This document shows, one piece after another, positions 12,975-20,723 of a stretch of DNA of 25,377 nt; within the stretch, counting starts at the first letter, position 1; each line of letters opens with the position of its first letter. The notes under the pieces are model-generated. The model did no database searches and had not been told where the DNA came from. It saw nothing but the letters and a program-made list of their open reading frames with translations. Source of the DNA: Clostridia bacterium. GTDB taxonomy: Bacteria; Bacillota; Clostridia; Christensenellales; UBA1242. Location of the stretch: NCBI GenBank assembly GCA_016290255.1, contig JAEETG010000113.1, positions 1-25,377 of the forward strand, in the 5' to 3' direction. Both the position numbers and the translations under genes were made by a program.

Positions 12975-13799
12975 TTAGAAAACTTTTTTATCAACATTTT
13001 TGTTATATTTTTTGGAAAGAATTTCTTCCCTTTTATCTTTGTTTTTTTGTTCCTCGTCCCTCTTGTAAGCGTCAGTTTTTTTAGTAAATATTTTTTTCTG
13101 TTCATCTATGTTTGCAAAAAATTCACTGCCATATTTTTCTTTTAATTCTGTTACAGACATTTGGTTTACGTCTTCTTTTAACTCTAATATAGTTTCCATA
13201 ATAAGTTTTGGCTCAATTTTTGGATCAGTGATTTTTCTGTAATGCACTTCGGCCATTGAGTTAACAACTTCTTCATAAATATATGTTTTTGCCTCTTGAT
13301 CCATATATCTAAGAAGAATTTGTGAAGTTTTGTCTAGATTTTTGCCATCTTGGCTTGCAACAGCATCTATAATTTCATCAGTCCAATGTTTGCCCGTGTC
13401 AATAGTTTCTGGATCATAAAGAGATATGTCACCTTTGTTGTATTTGAACGCAGTGCCAGATAATAAATATTGACCAGGAATTCCATATGCATCACCACAT
13501 CCCACCATGCCATTTGTGTGGTAAAATTTTATTGTGCCATTTTCATCAAAATTATAATATAATGCATTTTTCAAATCACCAACAATCAAAGTATAGTAAA
13601 CAACATCGCGTTCGGGCCTATTTTCAACACTATTTTTAACCTTCTTGAATGTTTCTCGATCTTCCAAACTATCATCATACTTTTTGTAAACCTTCTTAAA
13701 ATCGCACATCCTTTTCATATTAATTTTTCCAATCAAAAAGATATCGTGCTCACTTAAAAATGGATATTTCTTTTTTATGCTAATTTCGTTTTCAAACAT
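12975..13799 (-). CDS. Hypothetical protein, possible frameshift near its C-terminus
   Basis: 274 residues; ATG at 13799 behind a G-rich GGGGGGATTGAG site. No family was recognised. There is no signal peptide or transmembrane segment. The middle is a compact mixed alpha/beta part (VVYYTLIVGDLKNALYYNFD, HTNGMVGCGDAYGIPGQYLL) with many Gly and Tyr, and the last 80 residues are Lys/Glu-rich helix (IDEQKKIFTKKTDAYKRDEE). Just behind the TAA a second frame continues with FSKKEDGVVEAK and its own TAA at 12943-12945. A one-base change in the A6 run around 12984-12990 would join it on. The gene has its own promoter and stands alone. Confidence 0.65.
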   Translation of the reverse strand: MFENEISIKKKYPFLSEHDIFLIGKINMKRMCDFKKVYKKYDDSLEDRETFKKVKNSVENRPERDVVYYTLIVGDLKNALYYNFDENGTIKFYHTNGMVGCGDAYGIPGQYLLSGTAFKYNKGDISLYDPETIDTGKHWTDEIIDAVASQDGKNLDKTSQILLRYMDQEAKTYIYEEVVNSMAEVHYRKITDPKIEPKLIMETILELKEDVNQMSVTELKEKYGSEFFANIDEQKKIFTKKTDAYKRDEEQKNKDKREEILSKKYNKNVDKKVF

Positions 13800-13829
13800 T
13801 TCTCAATCCCCCCACAACTTTCTATGTTG

Positions 13830-13858
13830 ATTATAACACAAAACCAACAAATAATCAA
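13830..13858 (-). promoter_or_regulatory. Promoter of the 12975-13799 gene
   Basis: - strand TTGATT (13853-13858), 17-nt spacer, TATAAT (13830-13835). Confidence 0.7.
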
Positions 13859-13880
13859 TAAGCTTTTATAAATATAAATA

Positions 13881-13902
13881 AAAACAGCCAAAGGGCTGCT
13901 TT
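13881..13902 (-). terminator. Terminator of the aconitase X operon
   Basis: CAGCC/GGCTG stem (13885-13889 with 13894-13898) with A/T extensions and a T-run on the - strand, next to the small-subunit stop codon. Confidence 0.75.
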
Positions 13903-14345
13903 TATTCAACTTCAACAATTCCACCATCTTTGATGGTTATTGTCATGTCATCTTTCACATATTCCAAAAATTCATCACCAAGGTTGTCAACAACTGGCAT
14001 TGAAACATCATCAAGCCAAACACTGGCAAGAATTGAACCAGCTGCAGCCAAAGAGTCGATTGGTTTTGAAAAAAGCATGCAAGCAGGTTGCCTTTTCATT
14101 GAACAAGCACAATACAAAACAAGCCCACCTGTTGTTGATCCAATTGTTTGAGGGAGGCACAAAGCCTTTCCTGCCATTTGTTTGCCAAAAAGGTCTTTGT
14201 TGTTTTGGTCGCCACAAGTTGCTTTTTTGTCGCCAAACTGAAGTGCTTTTTGAAATGATGCCAAAGTGTTTAGCCCGCCGTGGCTAACAAGTGCTTTTGC
14301 GCTCACTGTTCCAGGAGCGATAACTCTTCCTTTAAATGTTTTCAT
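13902..14345 (-). CDS. Aconitase X small (swivel, DUF126) subunit
   Basis: 147 residues. This is the stand-alone swivelling domain of the aconitase X family: FKGRVIAPGTVSAKALVSHGG at the N-terminus, then GKALCLPQTIGSTTGG with the conserved GSTTGG substrate loop (about 68-73), and SLAAAGSILASVWLDDVSMP. Its start codon shares one base with the stop of the large-subunit gene (TAATG), so the two are translationally coupled and made in equal amounts. In Archaea and some bacteria this pair is a two-chain dehydratase (phosphomevalonate dehydratase or cis-3-hydroxyproline dehydratase type). The substrate is not decided by sequence here. Confidence 0.9.
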   Translation of the reverse strand: MKTFKGRVIAPGTVSAKALVSHGGLNTLASFQKALQFGDKKATCGDQNNKDLFGKQMAGKALCLPQTIGSTTGGLVLYCACSMKRQPACMLFSKPIDSLAAAGSILASVWLDDVSMPVVDNLGDEFLEYVKDDMTITIKDGGIVEVE

Positions 14346-15628
14346 TATGCCTTTCCTCCTTTTGTGATTTGACTTAAGATTTCATCATCGGTGTAGTATC
14401 TTGCAGTTGTGTAGGTTCTAAGTTTATTTGATGATGTGATAACAGGCATTTTGCCACATAGTGGGTTGTTCATATACATAAGTGGGCAAATTGATGAAAC
14501 AATAACTCCCATTTCTTTAAGGCGTGAGGCATATCCAGTTTTTTCAAACTCTTTCACAACGCCAGGAGATGCTGTGAACACAGTTTTGATATACACTTTC
14601 TTTCTGTTAACGCTATTTAGTGCTGTGTCTAGTTTTTTGGTCCAAGAAATTAGTTGTTCAAGTGACATATGTGGGCAACCCATGAAACAAAGTTTTGGTT
14701 TTGCGTTTGGATTTTTCCAAACAACTGGATAACTCTTTTTAACCCTTTCAAGTTCTGCATCATCAATAACATATTCTTTTGCACCCTTTTCAATAAGGTC
14801 TTTTCCAAGTTCTTTTGCCTCAGGGGTTAGTTTGTCGATGTGATAAAGTCCAACTGCTCCGTTTGATGCAGTTGCTGCACCAAAATCTTTTAGATATGAA
14901 CAGGTTTCATCATCAAGTTTTTTGCCAAGCCACTTATCAAGCCCAACAACATATGGAACATCTTCCATAACCTTCATTCCAATTGCTGAACCCAAAAGTT
15001 GTGCTTCTGGTTTTTTTGTGGTGTTAACTTTCACGACCCATTTTGCCTTTCTTCCCTCATCGGTCAAAAGTCCAAAATATGGAACATATCCAACAACAGA
15101 ACCCATGAGGTCCATAATTCCTGAGTTACGGTTGCATCTTGCGCCCAAAACTGAGTTTGCATAAACAACAGCAGAAGATTCAGACCAACTCAAAACCTCA
15201 CCCTTTTTTGGTGTGTTTCCAACTTCAGGCATGTAGGCCGTGCAAGTGAAGGCATCTTCGTTCATGAGTCCCAACTCTTTTAGTTGCTTTTCATAGAAAT
15301 CTTGCTTTGAATACATAAACTTGTTGAAAATAAGTTTTTGCAAAAAGTTTGCTGGAACATTTTTGTCTAGTGGTCTTGGGTCCACAGAAAATTGTTGGCC
15401 AGATTTTGCTCCATCTTCCAAAAGCTTATTTAACAGGTTGTAAACAGGCCCTAAAGCCTTTAGCCCAAATGCTGTTACGAGGTGGTTGTATTTTGATGTC
15501 ACTTTCACCAATTTTTTTGCACCAAATGTTTCTCCATACATAATCAGAGTTTTCAAAACTCTCTTTTTTGTGTCGCCGTGTTTTCCGTCCAGAATTTCTT
15601 GTTGTTCTTTTGTTAATTTTATTGCCAT
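14345..15628 (-). CDS. Aconitase X large (catalytic, DUF521) subunit
   Basis: 427 residues; the ATG at 15628 follows GGGGAGG. An ATG 10 codons upstream has no such site. Family hallmarks: ESSAVVYANSVLGARCNRNSG (about 150-170, active-site loop), YVVGL and ATASNGAVGLYH, then CFMGCPH (C314, C318) and the Cys-rich end SICPLMYM..PLCGKMPVITSS (C381, C391) with TTARYYTDDEI. The cysteines C318, C381 and C391 are the probable Fe-S ligands. Enzymes of this family dehydrate phosphomevalonate (archaeal mevalonate pathway) or cis-3-hydroxy-L-proline. No mevalonate or proline-catabolism genes lie nearby, so the reaction remains open. It has its own TTGACT-17-TAAAAT promoter. Confidence 0.9.
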   Translation of the reverse strand: MAIKLTKEQQEILDGKHGDTKKRVLKTLIMYGETFGAKKLVKVTSKYNHLVTAFGLKALGPVYNLLNKLLEDGAKSGQQFSVDPRPLDKNVPANFLQKLIFNKFMYSKQDFYEKQLKELGLMNEDAFTCTAYMPEVGNTPKKGEVLSWSESSAVVYANSVLGARCNRNSGIMDLMGSVVGYVPYFGLLTDEGRKAKWVVKVNTTKKPEAQLLGSAIGMKVMEDVPYVVGLDKWLGKKLDDETCSYLKDFGAATASNGAVGLYHIDKLTPEAKELGKDLIEKGAKEYVIDDAELERVKKSYPVVWKNPNAKPKLCFMGCPHMSLEQLISWTKKLDTALNSVNRKKVYIKTVFTASPGVVKEFEKTGYASRLKEMGVIVSSICPLMYMNNPLCGKMPVITSSNKLRTYTTARYYTDDEILSQITKGGKA

Positions 15629-15666
15629 GTTTTCCTCCCCTTTCTTGGCTTTTTTCATCTGATTTC

Positions 15667-15695
15667 ATTTTACATATTATTGCGTTTTTAGTCAA
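15667..15695 (-). promoter_or_regulatory. Promoter of the aconitase X operon
   Basis: - strand TTGACT (15690-15695), 17-nt spacer, TAAAAT (15667-15672). It is separated by about 40 bp from the divergent consensus promoter at 15737-15765. Confidence 0.75.
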
Positions 15696-15736
15696 ATAAA
15701 ATAGCAAAAAAATGTGTTTTTTTATAAAATATGGTA

Positions 15737-15765
15737 TTGACAACTTCAATTTTTCATATTATAAT
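15737..15765 (+). promoter_or_regulatory. Perfect-consensus sigma-A promoter
   Basis: TTGACA (15737-15742), 17-nt spacer, TATAAT (15760-15765), the only fully consensus promoter in the window. It lies inside the upstream extension of the following reading frame, so translation must start at 15791. Confidence 0.85.
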
Positions 15766-15790
15766 TTTTGTGAAAAAAGGAAACGGAAAA

Positions 15791-16294
15791 ATGGAACAAA
15801 AAAAAGACTCAGCAAAAGAAAAAGAATTGCAGCAATTTATTAACTTTTATAATGAAAAAAAAGAAGCAGACATTGCTTTTTATGAAATGTATAACTTCAC
15901 GGGAATAGACGCAGGCTATGAAGAAAAAATAAAAGACAACGCGTTAAACCAAACAATTGGTTACATTGAAGATTATTATGATGTTCACACCGCCGCATTT
16001 GCTGCTTCCACCGCAGCATCTTTGGGTGTGGGATCTTTGGCTGCAGCTGGCAGTGTTTGTGCTCTCAACGAAATTGTTTCAGATGCCGCGTGTGTTGGAA
16101 TATCTGTTGGTGTTGGCATTGGAGCCACAATTCTAACAGAGCTCGCAATCCACAAACAAAACAAAAAAATCCGCGAATATGACAAAAAAGCAAAATGTGC
16201 CGCAGAGATGACACAAAAACTAAGAGAATATCGAAGAGAAGACAAAAACGATGTTATTTTGATTAACTCAACAAACAAAGAACTAACCAGATAA
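15791..16294 (+). CDS. Hypothetical small Ala/Gly-rich membrane protein
   Basis: 167 residues from the ATG at 15791, with AAGGAAACGG upstream. The first 70 residues are charged (MEQKKDSAKEKELQQFINFY), then a long Ala/Gly/Val-rich stretch (about 68-122; TAAFAASTAASLGVGSLAAA and VGISVGVGIGATILTELAIH) that forms one hairpin of two weak transmembrane helices, then a basic helical end. The small-residue pattern resembles glycine-zipper or holin-like hairpins, but no family was recognised. It is monocistronic, driven by the strongest promoter of the window, so it may be abundant. Confidence 0.75.
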   Translation: MEQKKDSAKEKELQQFINFYNEKKEADIAFYEMYNFTGIDAGYEEKIKDNALNQTIGYIEDYYDVHTAAFAASTAASLGVGSLAAAGSVCALNEIVSDAACVGISVGVGIGATILTELAIHKQNKKIREYDKKAKCAAEMTQKLREYRREDKNDVILINSTNKELTR

Positions 16295-16321
16295 AAAACA
16301 GTGGGAAATCCACTGTTTTTT
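16293..16321. terminator. Bidirectional terminator between convergent genes
   Basis: A 12-bp perfect stem (AAAAAACAGTGG / CCACTGTTTTTT) with a 5-nt loop. It serves the small membrane protein gene (+) and the HipA-like kinase gene (-). Confidence 0.85.
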
Positions 16322-16326
16322 GTTAT

Positions 16327-17472
16327 TTATATCATTTTTTCAACTATTGCCCTACAACTTTTTGAAGCGGACAGTTCTTTTTTTATGTAGTCCAACCCCT
16401 TTTTGTAGTTTTGTTCTGCCTCAGCCCAATAAGCATCTGTTTTTTCTCTTTCCAGCAAGTCACTGTCTTGATTTAAGTGTTTTTCCTTAATTGAATCCAT
16501 AATGCAAAATTCTTCTTTCATGCTATTAAACAATTGTTTTGCTTTTCCATTTTGGTAAAACTCACAAACAGATTTAAAAAATTGTGAAATTTCTGTTTTA
16601 GGGTTGTTGATTTCCTCAATATCTTTTTCACTTAGTTTTATATGGCAGTTCACTTGCAAAGGGTAATCCATGATTGGTGCATCAATTCCAAATCGCTCAC
16701 ACATTCCATTATCATACATTGGGGCAATGCGTGCTGTTTTTTGCTTTTTATCATATATGATGCTAATGTTTCCAGCATGCCTATCAAATTGTTTTGTGAT
16801 TGCATCAATGATTGCCATTTGCTGAAGTTTAAACCTTGTGTCACTAGACACAGTTAAACCATTTTCTGTTGCAAACATTTGAATTCTTCTTTCACACTCA
16901 TCAATGTTCAAAGCATTTTCTGTTCTTGTTTTTTCTTTTATTTCTTCCAAATATTTTTTATTCTTTTCAATAAAGGTGTTGTCAAACGGCATCAAAAGTT
17001 TGCTTTTCATTTTGTGTTTATATAGCAAACTGTGAGCAACAACATGAAGATCTTTAAATTTGAAAAGAAATGTTATTGGGCAAGCACGAGCAAAAACAAC
17101 CATCATTTGAAAATATAACTCTTTTGGATAATCTTTCATCACCTCTTTGTCACGAATTTCACTAAGAGTTATTGCCTCTTCTTTTTCAGACAAAAAACTT
17201 TTTGACATAATCCCTCTTCTTTCATGACCTTTTTGTTCATTGATGGCATAGCCGCACTCAACACAGTCAACGCCAAGTTCTTTGCAAAGTTTGGAAACCA
17301 CAATTTCGCCAACCAATTCTCCAGTGTCTTGCTGTGCGTGTTTTGGATATTTGAAAAAATATTGCTTATGAAATAACCAATATGACGGATTATATGAAAC
17401 ATATTTTGGAATTTTAACTTTTTTAAACACATATGGCTGTTTTAAGTCAAACAATATTTCTTTCTTTTTCAT
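16327..17472 (-). CDS. Orphan HipA-like protein kinase
   Basis: 381 residues; the ATG at 17472 follows TTTTGGAGCG. The promoter at 17489-17517 excludes the longer upstream frame. The HipA-type kinase core is visible: an ATP-binding strand WLFHKQYFFKYPK (about 32-45), GELVGEIVVSKLCKELGVDC with the conserved Glu, the catalytic loop QFDRHAGNISIIYD (D230, N235) and the metal-binding PMYDNGMC (D254 in YDNG). HipA toxins phosphorylate proteins such as glutamyl-tRNA synthetase to bring on dormancy; relatives such as CtkA act on other targets. No HipB-like antitoxin or HTH gene is adjacent, and there is no HipA N-terminal domain gene. It could be a CtkA-like regulatory or effector kinase rather than a classical toxin. 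Its fold looks complete. Confidence 0.75.
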   Translation of the reverse strand: MKKKEILFDLKQPYVFKKVKIPKYVSYNPSYWLFHKQYFFKYPKHAQQDTGELVGEIVVSKLCKELGVDCVECGYAINEQKGHERRGIMSKSFLSEKEEAITLSEIRDKEVMKDYPKELYFQMMVVFARACPITFLFKFKDLHVVAHSLLYKHKMKSKLLMPFDNTFIEKNKKYLEEIKEKTRTENALNIDECERRIQMFATENGLTVSSDTRFKLQQMAIIDAITKQFDRHAGNISIIYDKKQKTARIAPMYDNGMCERFGIDAPIMDYPLQVNCHIKLSEKDIEEINNPKTEISQFFKSVCEFYQNGKAKQLFNSMKEEFCIMDSIKEKHLNQDSDLLEREKTDAYWAEAEQNYKKGLDYIKKELSASKSCRAIVEKMI

Positions 17473-17488
17473 CTTTCGCTCCAAAAAG

Positions 17489-17517
17489 ATTATAGCAATA
17501 AACGGCCTAAAAGTCAA
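17489..17517 (-). promoter_or_regulatory. Promoter of the HipA-like kinase gene
   Basis: - strand TTGACT (17512-17517), 17-nt spacer, TATAAT (17489-17494). The leader is only about 15 nt, and no palindromic operator of HipB type is seen. Confidence 0.8.
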
Positions 17518-17540
17518 TATCCTTATTTTTTTCAAAAAGA

Positions 17541-17566
17541 AAAAACGGAATTATTTTTCCGTTTTT
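17541..17566 (-). terminator. Terminator overlapping the end of a coding region
   Basis: A 10-bp stem (AAAAACGGAA / TTCCGTTTTT). Its right arm is the last codons (Lys-Thr-Glu-Lys) of the membrane protein gene, and the stop codon is in the loop. Confidence 0.8.
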
Positions 17567-18261
17567 TTAGTGGTTTTTGTTGTCTTTTTTGGAGATGCTT
17601 TTGTTTCCTTTTTAGGTTCGGTTTCTTTTTTCGGTTCCGTTGTTTTTTTAGGTGTGTCCACTTTTTTGAGCGTGTTGGACTTTAAGAGAATTGCTTCTTT
17701 TTTTTCGTCTGGAAGAGTTTCAACATCCAAAACATTTTCTTTGTTTGGCAAATTTTGAAGAGCCAAAAACTTGTAAAGGGTTACTGCCAAAAGTGCCAAA
17801 AGTGCAATCAATATAAAGTATATAAACAAACTAAATGAAAAGACCAAACAAATATAAATTGACACAAGCATTAAAGCCATAAACACGATGTAGAAAATTG
17901 CAGATGCCAAATATTCTTTTTTGCCGTTGATGAGCAAAACTGGGTTCTTGGAATATGCTTTTGCTTTTAGCCCAGAAACAATCATGAGCGATGCGGTAAT
18001 CAAATGAAGTGCTCCCATAACAATAAACAAAAGAACAAACACTGCCCCAAGGCTCACGCCTTCCTTATAGCCGAACACCTTGAAAACACCCTCTCCCCAA
18101 CTGCTCATAAAAAGCGATGATATGAACACAAAAAAGTATAATGCAGAAACAACCAAAAAATATGAACCAAAAATTATTTCCAATATTCCTGTTCGTTTGA
18201 TTAAATTTTGCAAATTATCTTTTATACCAAACGCTTTAAACTCAAAAGAATTGTTTGTCAT
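17551..18261 (-). CDS. Hypothetical four-helix membrane protein with Lys/Thr/Pro tail
   Basis: 236 residues; ATG behind a weak CGGGG site. Four transmembrane helices (about 26-52, 70-97, 117-140 and 142-166) are followed by a cytoplasmic-looking linker and, from about 198 to the end, a low-complexity tail built from TEPKKE repeats and KKTTKTTKKTEK. No known domain was recognised. The tail is like those of the PH-like protein (7770-8543) and the Sel1-like protein (11407-12804). An even number of helices and a cytosolic N-terminus would place the tail in the cytosol. Monocistronic. Function unknown. Confidence 0.7.
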   Translation of the reverse strand: MTNNSFEFKAFGIKDNLQNLIKRTGILEIIFGSYFLVVSALYFFVFISSLFMSSWGEGVFKVFGYKEGVSLGAVFVLLFIVMGALHLITASLMIVSGLKAKAYSKNPVLLINGKKEYLASAIFYIVFMALMLVSIYICLVFSFSLFIYFILIALLALLAVTLYKFLALQNLPNKENVLDVETLPDEKKEAILLKSNTLKKVDTPKKTTEPKKETEPKKETKASPKKTTKTTKKTEK

Positions 18262-18282
18262 TTTTTACCCCGCTTTTTTATA

Positions 18283-18311
18283 ATAATACCCAAAAAAAAC
18301 TATAAAATCAA
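18283..18311 (-). promoter_or_regulatory. Promoter of the four-helix/tail protein gene
   Basis: - strand TTGATT (18306-18311), 17-nt spacer, TATTAT (18283-18288). No clear terminator separates it from dut upstream. Confidence 0.6.
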
Positions 18312-18329
18312 CTTAAAATCACCAATTTT

Positions 18330-18785
18330 TTATTTTTTGTCTGTTGAACCAAAACCGCCCTCACGTTTTCTGGTTACAGTTTCTTCATCATCAACCTTTA
18401 AAAACTTAATGAATAGGCCTTGGCCAATTTTTTCGCCTTGTTTAATCACATATGGTTCATCACTAAAATTATATAACCTAAAACCAATGTTTCCATCGTT
18501 GAACTGGTTGCCAAAATAGTCGCTGTCGATAATGCCAACATTGTTTGCCAGCATAATTCCGCGTTTACCCATTCCGCTTGTGACCGCAAGAATCAAAACT
18601 TCATCTTCCCCGAACTGTGCTTTCACATTTGTCCAAATAAGTTCACTTTTGTGTGGTTTTATTTCAATTTCTATTGGAGACACAAAATCATATCCAGCAG
18701 AATGCACTGTTGCCCTTTTGGGCAAAACAGCATTTTCTTTTTCATATTCCATAAATTCTTTGTCCACTTGAAAAAATTTTCTCAT
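18330..18785 (-). CDS. dut: dUTP diphosphatase (trimeric dUTPase)
   Basis: 151 residues. All five motifs of the trimeric dUTPase are present: AGYD (30-33), SGMGKRG (70-76), GIIDSDYFGN (84-93, catalytic D87 and Y90), GEKIGQGLF (117-125) and the C-terminal lid KREGGFGSTD (140-149). It hydrolyses dUTP to dUMP and PPi, keeping uracil out of DNA and feeding dTMP synthesis. Motif 2 reads GMGKRG where many have a Ser-rich form, as in several Firmicute and phage enzymes. It starts 9 nt after the flavodoxin stop with an AAGGGGG site, so the two are one operon; the reason for that pairing is not evident. Confidence 0.95.
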   Translation of the reverse strand: MRKFFQVDKEFMEYEKENAVLPKRATVHSAGYDFVSPIEIEIKPHKSELIWTNVKAQFGEDEVLILAVTSGMGKRGIMLANNVGIIDSDYFGNQFNDGNIGFRLYNFSDEPYVIKQGEKIGQGLFIKFLKVDDEETVTRKREGGFGSTDKK

Positions 18786-18794
18786 AAAGCCCCC

Positions 18795-19316
18795 TTAACA
18801 CAATCCATTGTTTTTCAAATATTCTTTCAGTTTTGAATCGCAAACTCCTGCGTTTGCCCCCTGAACAGCCAGCCCACTGCAAACATTTGCATTACCACAA
18901 ACCTTTTGTAGGTCCTTTTCACTGTTGCCCATTCCACTTCCTTCGTGAGTGCAAATTGGCAAAATGGTTTTGCCTGTTAGGTCATAGTGCTCCAAAAAGC
19001 TGAAAACAGGCATTGGCATTGTTCCCCACCAGCATGGATAAACCAAAATTATTTTTTCATATTGATTTAGGTCTGGCAAATAGTTCAAAAGAGTTGGCCT
19101 TTTATTTTGCATAAGTTCATCTTTTGCAACTCTGCAACAAGCGTTATAGTCCTTTGGGTAACTTGTTTCGCCAACAATTTCAAACAAATCAGCATTAAGC
19201 ATATCACTTGCTTTTTCTGCAATTATTTGAGCATTCCCCTTTTCAACATTTCTATATCCACCTGGAAAATATGTTTCGCCTTTATGCGAAAAAAATGCAA
19301 CCAAAATTTTGTTCAT
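18795..19316 (-). CDS. Flavodoxin family protein
   Basis: 173 residues; ATG behind GGAGGTG. The alpha/beta flavodoxin fold is recognisable: ILVAFFSHKGETYFPGGYRN (FMN phosphate loop, with the extended insert common in Flavodoxin_4 proteins), VEKGNAQIIAEKASDMLNAD, the strand YEKIILVYPCWWGTMPMPVF with the aromatic FMN-stacking WWG, and KTILPICTHEGSGMGNSEKD. These proteins carry FMN and act as one- or two-electron carriers or NAD(P)H-quinone-type reductases in anaerobes. The substrate is unknown. First gene of the operon with dut. Confidence 0.9.
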   Translation of the reverse strand: MNKILVAFFSHKGETYFPGGYRNVEKGNAQIIAEKASDMLNADLFEIVGETSYPKDYNACCRVAKDELMQNKRPTLLNYLPDLNQYEKIILVYPCWWGTMPMPVFSFLEHYDLTGKTILPICTHEGSGMGNSEKDLQKVCGNANVCSGLAVQGANAGVCDSKLKEYLKNNGLC

Positions 19317-19340
19317 TTAACACCTCCACATATATATTTT

Positions 19341-19370
19341 ATTATACAAAAATATTTCAAAAAAAGTCAA
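19341..19370 (-). promoter_or_regulatory. Promoter of the flavodoxin-dut operon
   Basis: - strand TTGACT (19365-19370), 18-nt spacer, TATAAT (19341-19346). Confidence 0.75.
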
Positions 19371-19405
19371 ATGAAAAAGATGCAAACAAAATAAGAAAAC
19401 ATTAA

Positions 19406-19436
19406 AAAAACTTTGCCATTTTTAGACAAAGTTTTT
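19406..19436 (-). terminator. Terminator of the multi-pass membrane protein gene
   Basis: AAAAACTTTG/CAAAGTTTTT stem (19406-19415 with 19427-19436), 11-nt loop, T-run on the - strand. The stem is the same as in the terminator at 22481-22504, with a different loop. Confidence 0.8.
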
Positions 19437-19447
19437 CTATACAATTT

Positions 19448-20698
19448 TTAGGAAATCAAGAATTGGAACAAGAGTTCAACAACAACAAACAGAACAAGCC
19501 CCATAAACACAACTGGCAAAATAATGTCGATGCTCTTGTTTTTGTAGTCTTTTGTGTATCTCAAAAGCATAACAAACGGAATTGCCAAAAACATCATAAA
19601 AGATGTTCCAAACCCAAGAGATTGCGCCCCTGGAATGAAAGATAACACAAAATCAAACAAACTAACAATAGCCAAATTTACACTATAGAAGAGTGAAAAA
19701 TGAAAAGTGTTGGCATTTGATTGCAAATATGCTTGATATTGAAAAGCATTTCCACCCATTCTTGCAAAAATTTTCTCTCTGGTTTTCATAAATAAAACCA
19801 AAAAGAAGAACACCAAATACACCGCTGGGGAACGGCAAACCAAAAGTGCATAACACGCAACAGGCAAGTTGATGATTTGGTTGTTGTTCAAAGCAAAAAG
19901 CACCATTGATGTCACCACATACAAAATTGGAACAGAAGAACATGCCCTAAACAAACCAAGATGATTTTTCTTTATCTTTTTTGGAGTCCACATTAAAAAG
20001 AAATAGAAAGAGCAACACAAAAGCATATCTAAGAAAATGTTATAATGAATGATTTCTCCAAATTCCGCAATTGTTTTTGCGTTTGCAAAAGCCCTTAGTT
20101 CTGCTGGCGTCATTTCTGGGTGAGCGATTGCAAAAAAATTTATAACATAGTGTTCAAAAACAAAAATTGTTGCGATATAAATGAAAAGAGCCAACACAAA
20201 AAAGCGAATCATCGTTTGAATTGTTTCTTTTTTCCTTGCCAAAATCATACTGAAAGCAGAAACCAGAAAAAGAGGCAAAGCAATCTGTTCTGTCCACTCA
20301 AAAACAGCCGCAATTTTGTTTGCAACATCAACGTCTCCACCCTTTAGCTCAACAAACAAAGGCAAAAAGCCTGCAAAGATTCCCAAAAACAGAAAAAGAA
20401 ACGCAATCAGCCTTATTCCACGATATGAAAGTGGACCTTTATATTTCACTCTTGGAATCAACACTCTTGTTTTTATGGCAGACTTTGTTATATAGTCATT
20501 TTTTTCAAACATTGTTAGTTGCTTAAACTTTTGTTTTCTTCCAAAGAAACTTTTCTTTGGCTGTTCACTAAAAGAAACTTCTTCAACCTTTTCTTTAGCA
20601 TTGGTCACATCTTGTTTTGCGTCTTCACATTTTGGTTTCTTATCTTTTTCTTCTTTCAGCCTTGTTTCATCTTCTTGCATTTTTATTTTTTTACCCAT
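19448..20698 (-). CDS. Hypothetical multi-pass membrane protein
   Basis: 416 residues; the ATG at 20698 follows AAAAGGGTG. The first 90 residues are hydrophilic and Lys/Glu-rich (MQEDETRLKEEKDKKPKCED). Then come about nine or ten transmembrane helices, e.g. IAFLFLFLGIFAGFLPLFVE, FFVLALFIYIATIFVFEHYV, YALLVCRSPAVYLVFFFLVL and ILPVVFMGLVLFVVVELLFQ. No transporter or enzyme signature was recognised. The charged N-terminal extension probably lies in the cytosol. It is monocistronic, with its own promoter and terminator. Confidence 0.75.
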   Translation of the reverse strand: MGKKIKMQEDETRLKEEKDKKPKCEDAKQDVTNAKEKVEEVSFSEQPKKSFFGRKQKFKQLTMFEKNDYITKSAIKTRVLIPRVKYKGPLSYRGIRLIAFLFLFLGIFAGFLPLFVELKGGDVDVANKIAAVFEWTEQIALPLFLVSAFSMILARKKETIQTMIRFFVLALFIYIATIFVFEHYVINFFAIAHPEMTPAELRAFANAKTIAEFGEIIHYNIFLDMLLCCSFYFFLMWTPKKIKKNHLGLFRACSSVPILYVVTSMVLFALNNNQIINLPVACYALLVCRSPAVYLVFFFLVLFMKTREKIFARMGGNAFQYQAYLQSNANTFHFSLFYSVNLAIVSLFDFVLSFIPGAQSLGFGTSFMMFLAIPFVMLLRYTKDYKNKSIDIILPVVFMGLVLFVVVELLFQFLIS

Positions 20699-20723
20699 GG
20701 CACCCTTTTCTTCCGTTTTTTGC

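Noticed and set aside
12984..12990. Programmed -1 frameshift at an A AAA AAG-like tract
   Set aside because: The alternative frame is reached by a +1 shift and the heptamer is not in the zero frame; an indel is simpler.
15731..15790. Longer start for the small membrane protein gene
   Set aside because: The extension lies across the consensus promoter at 15737-15765 and so cannot be transcribed from it.
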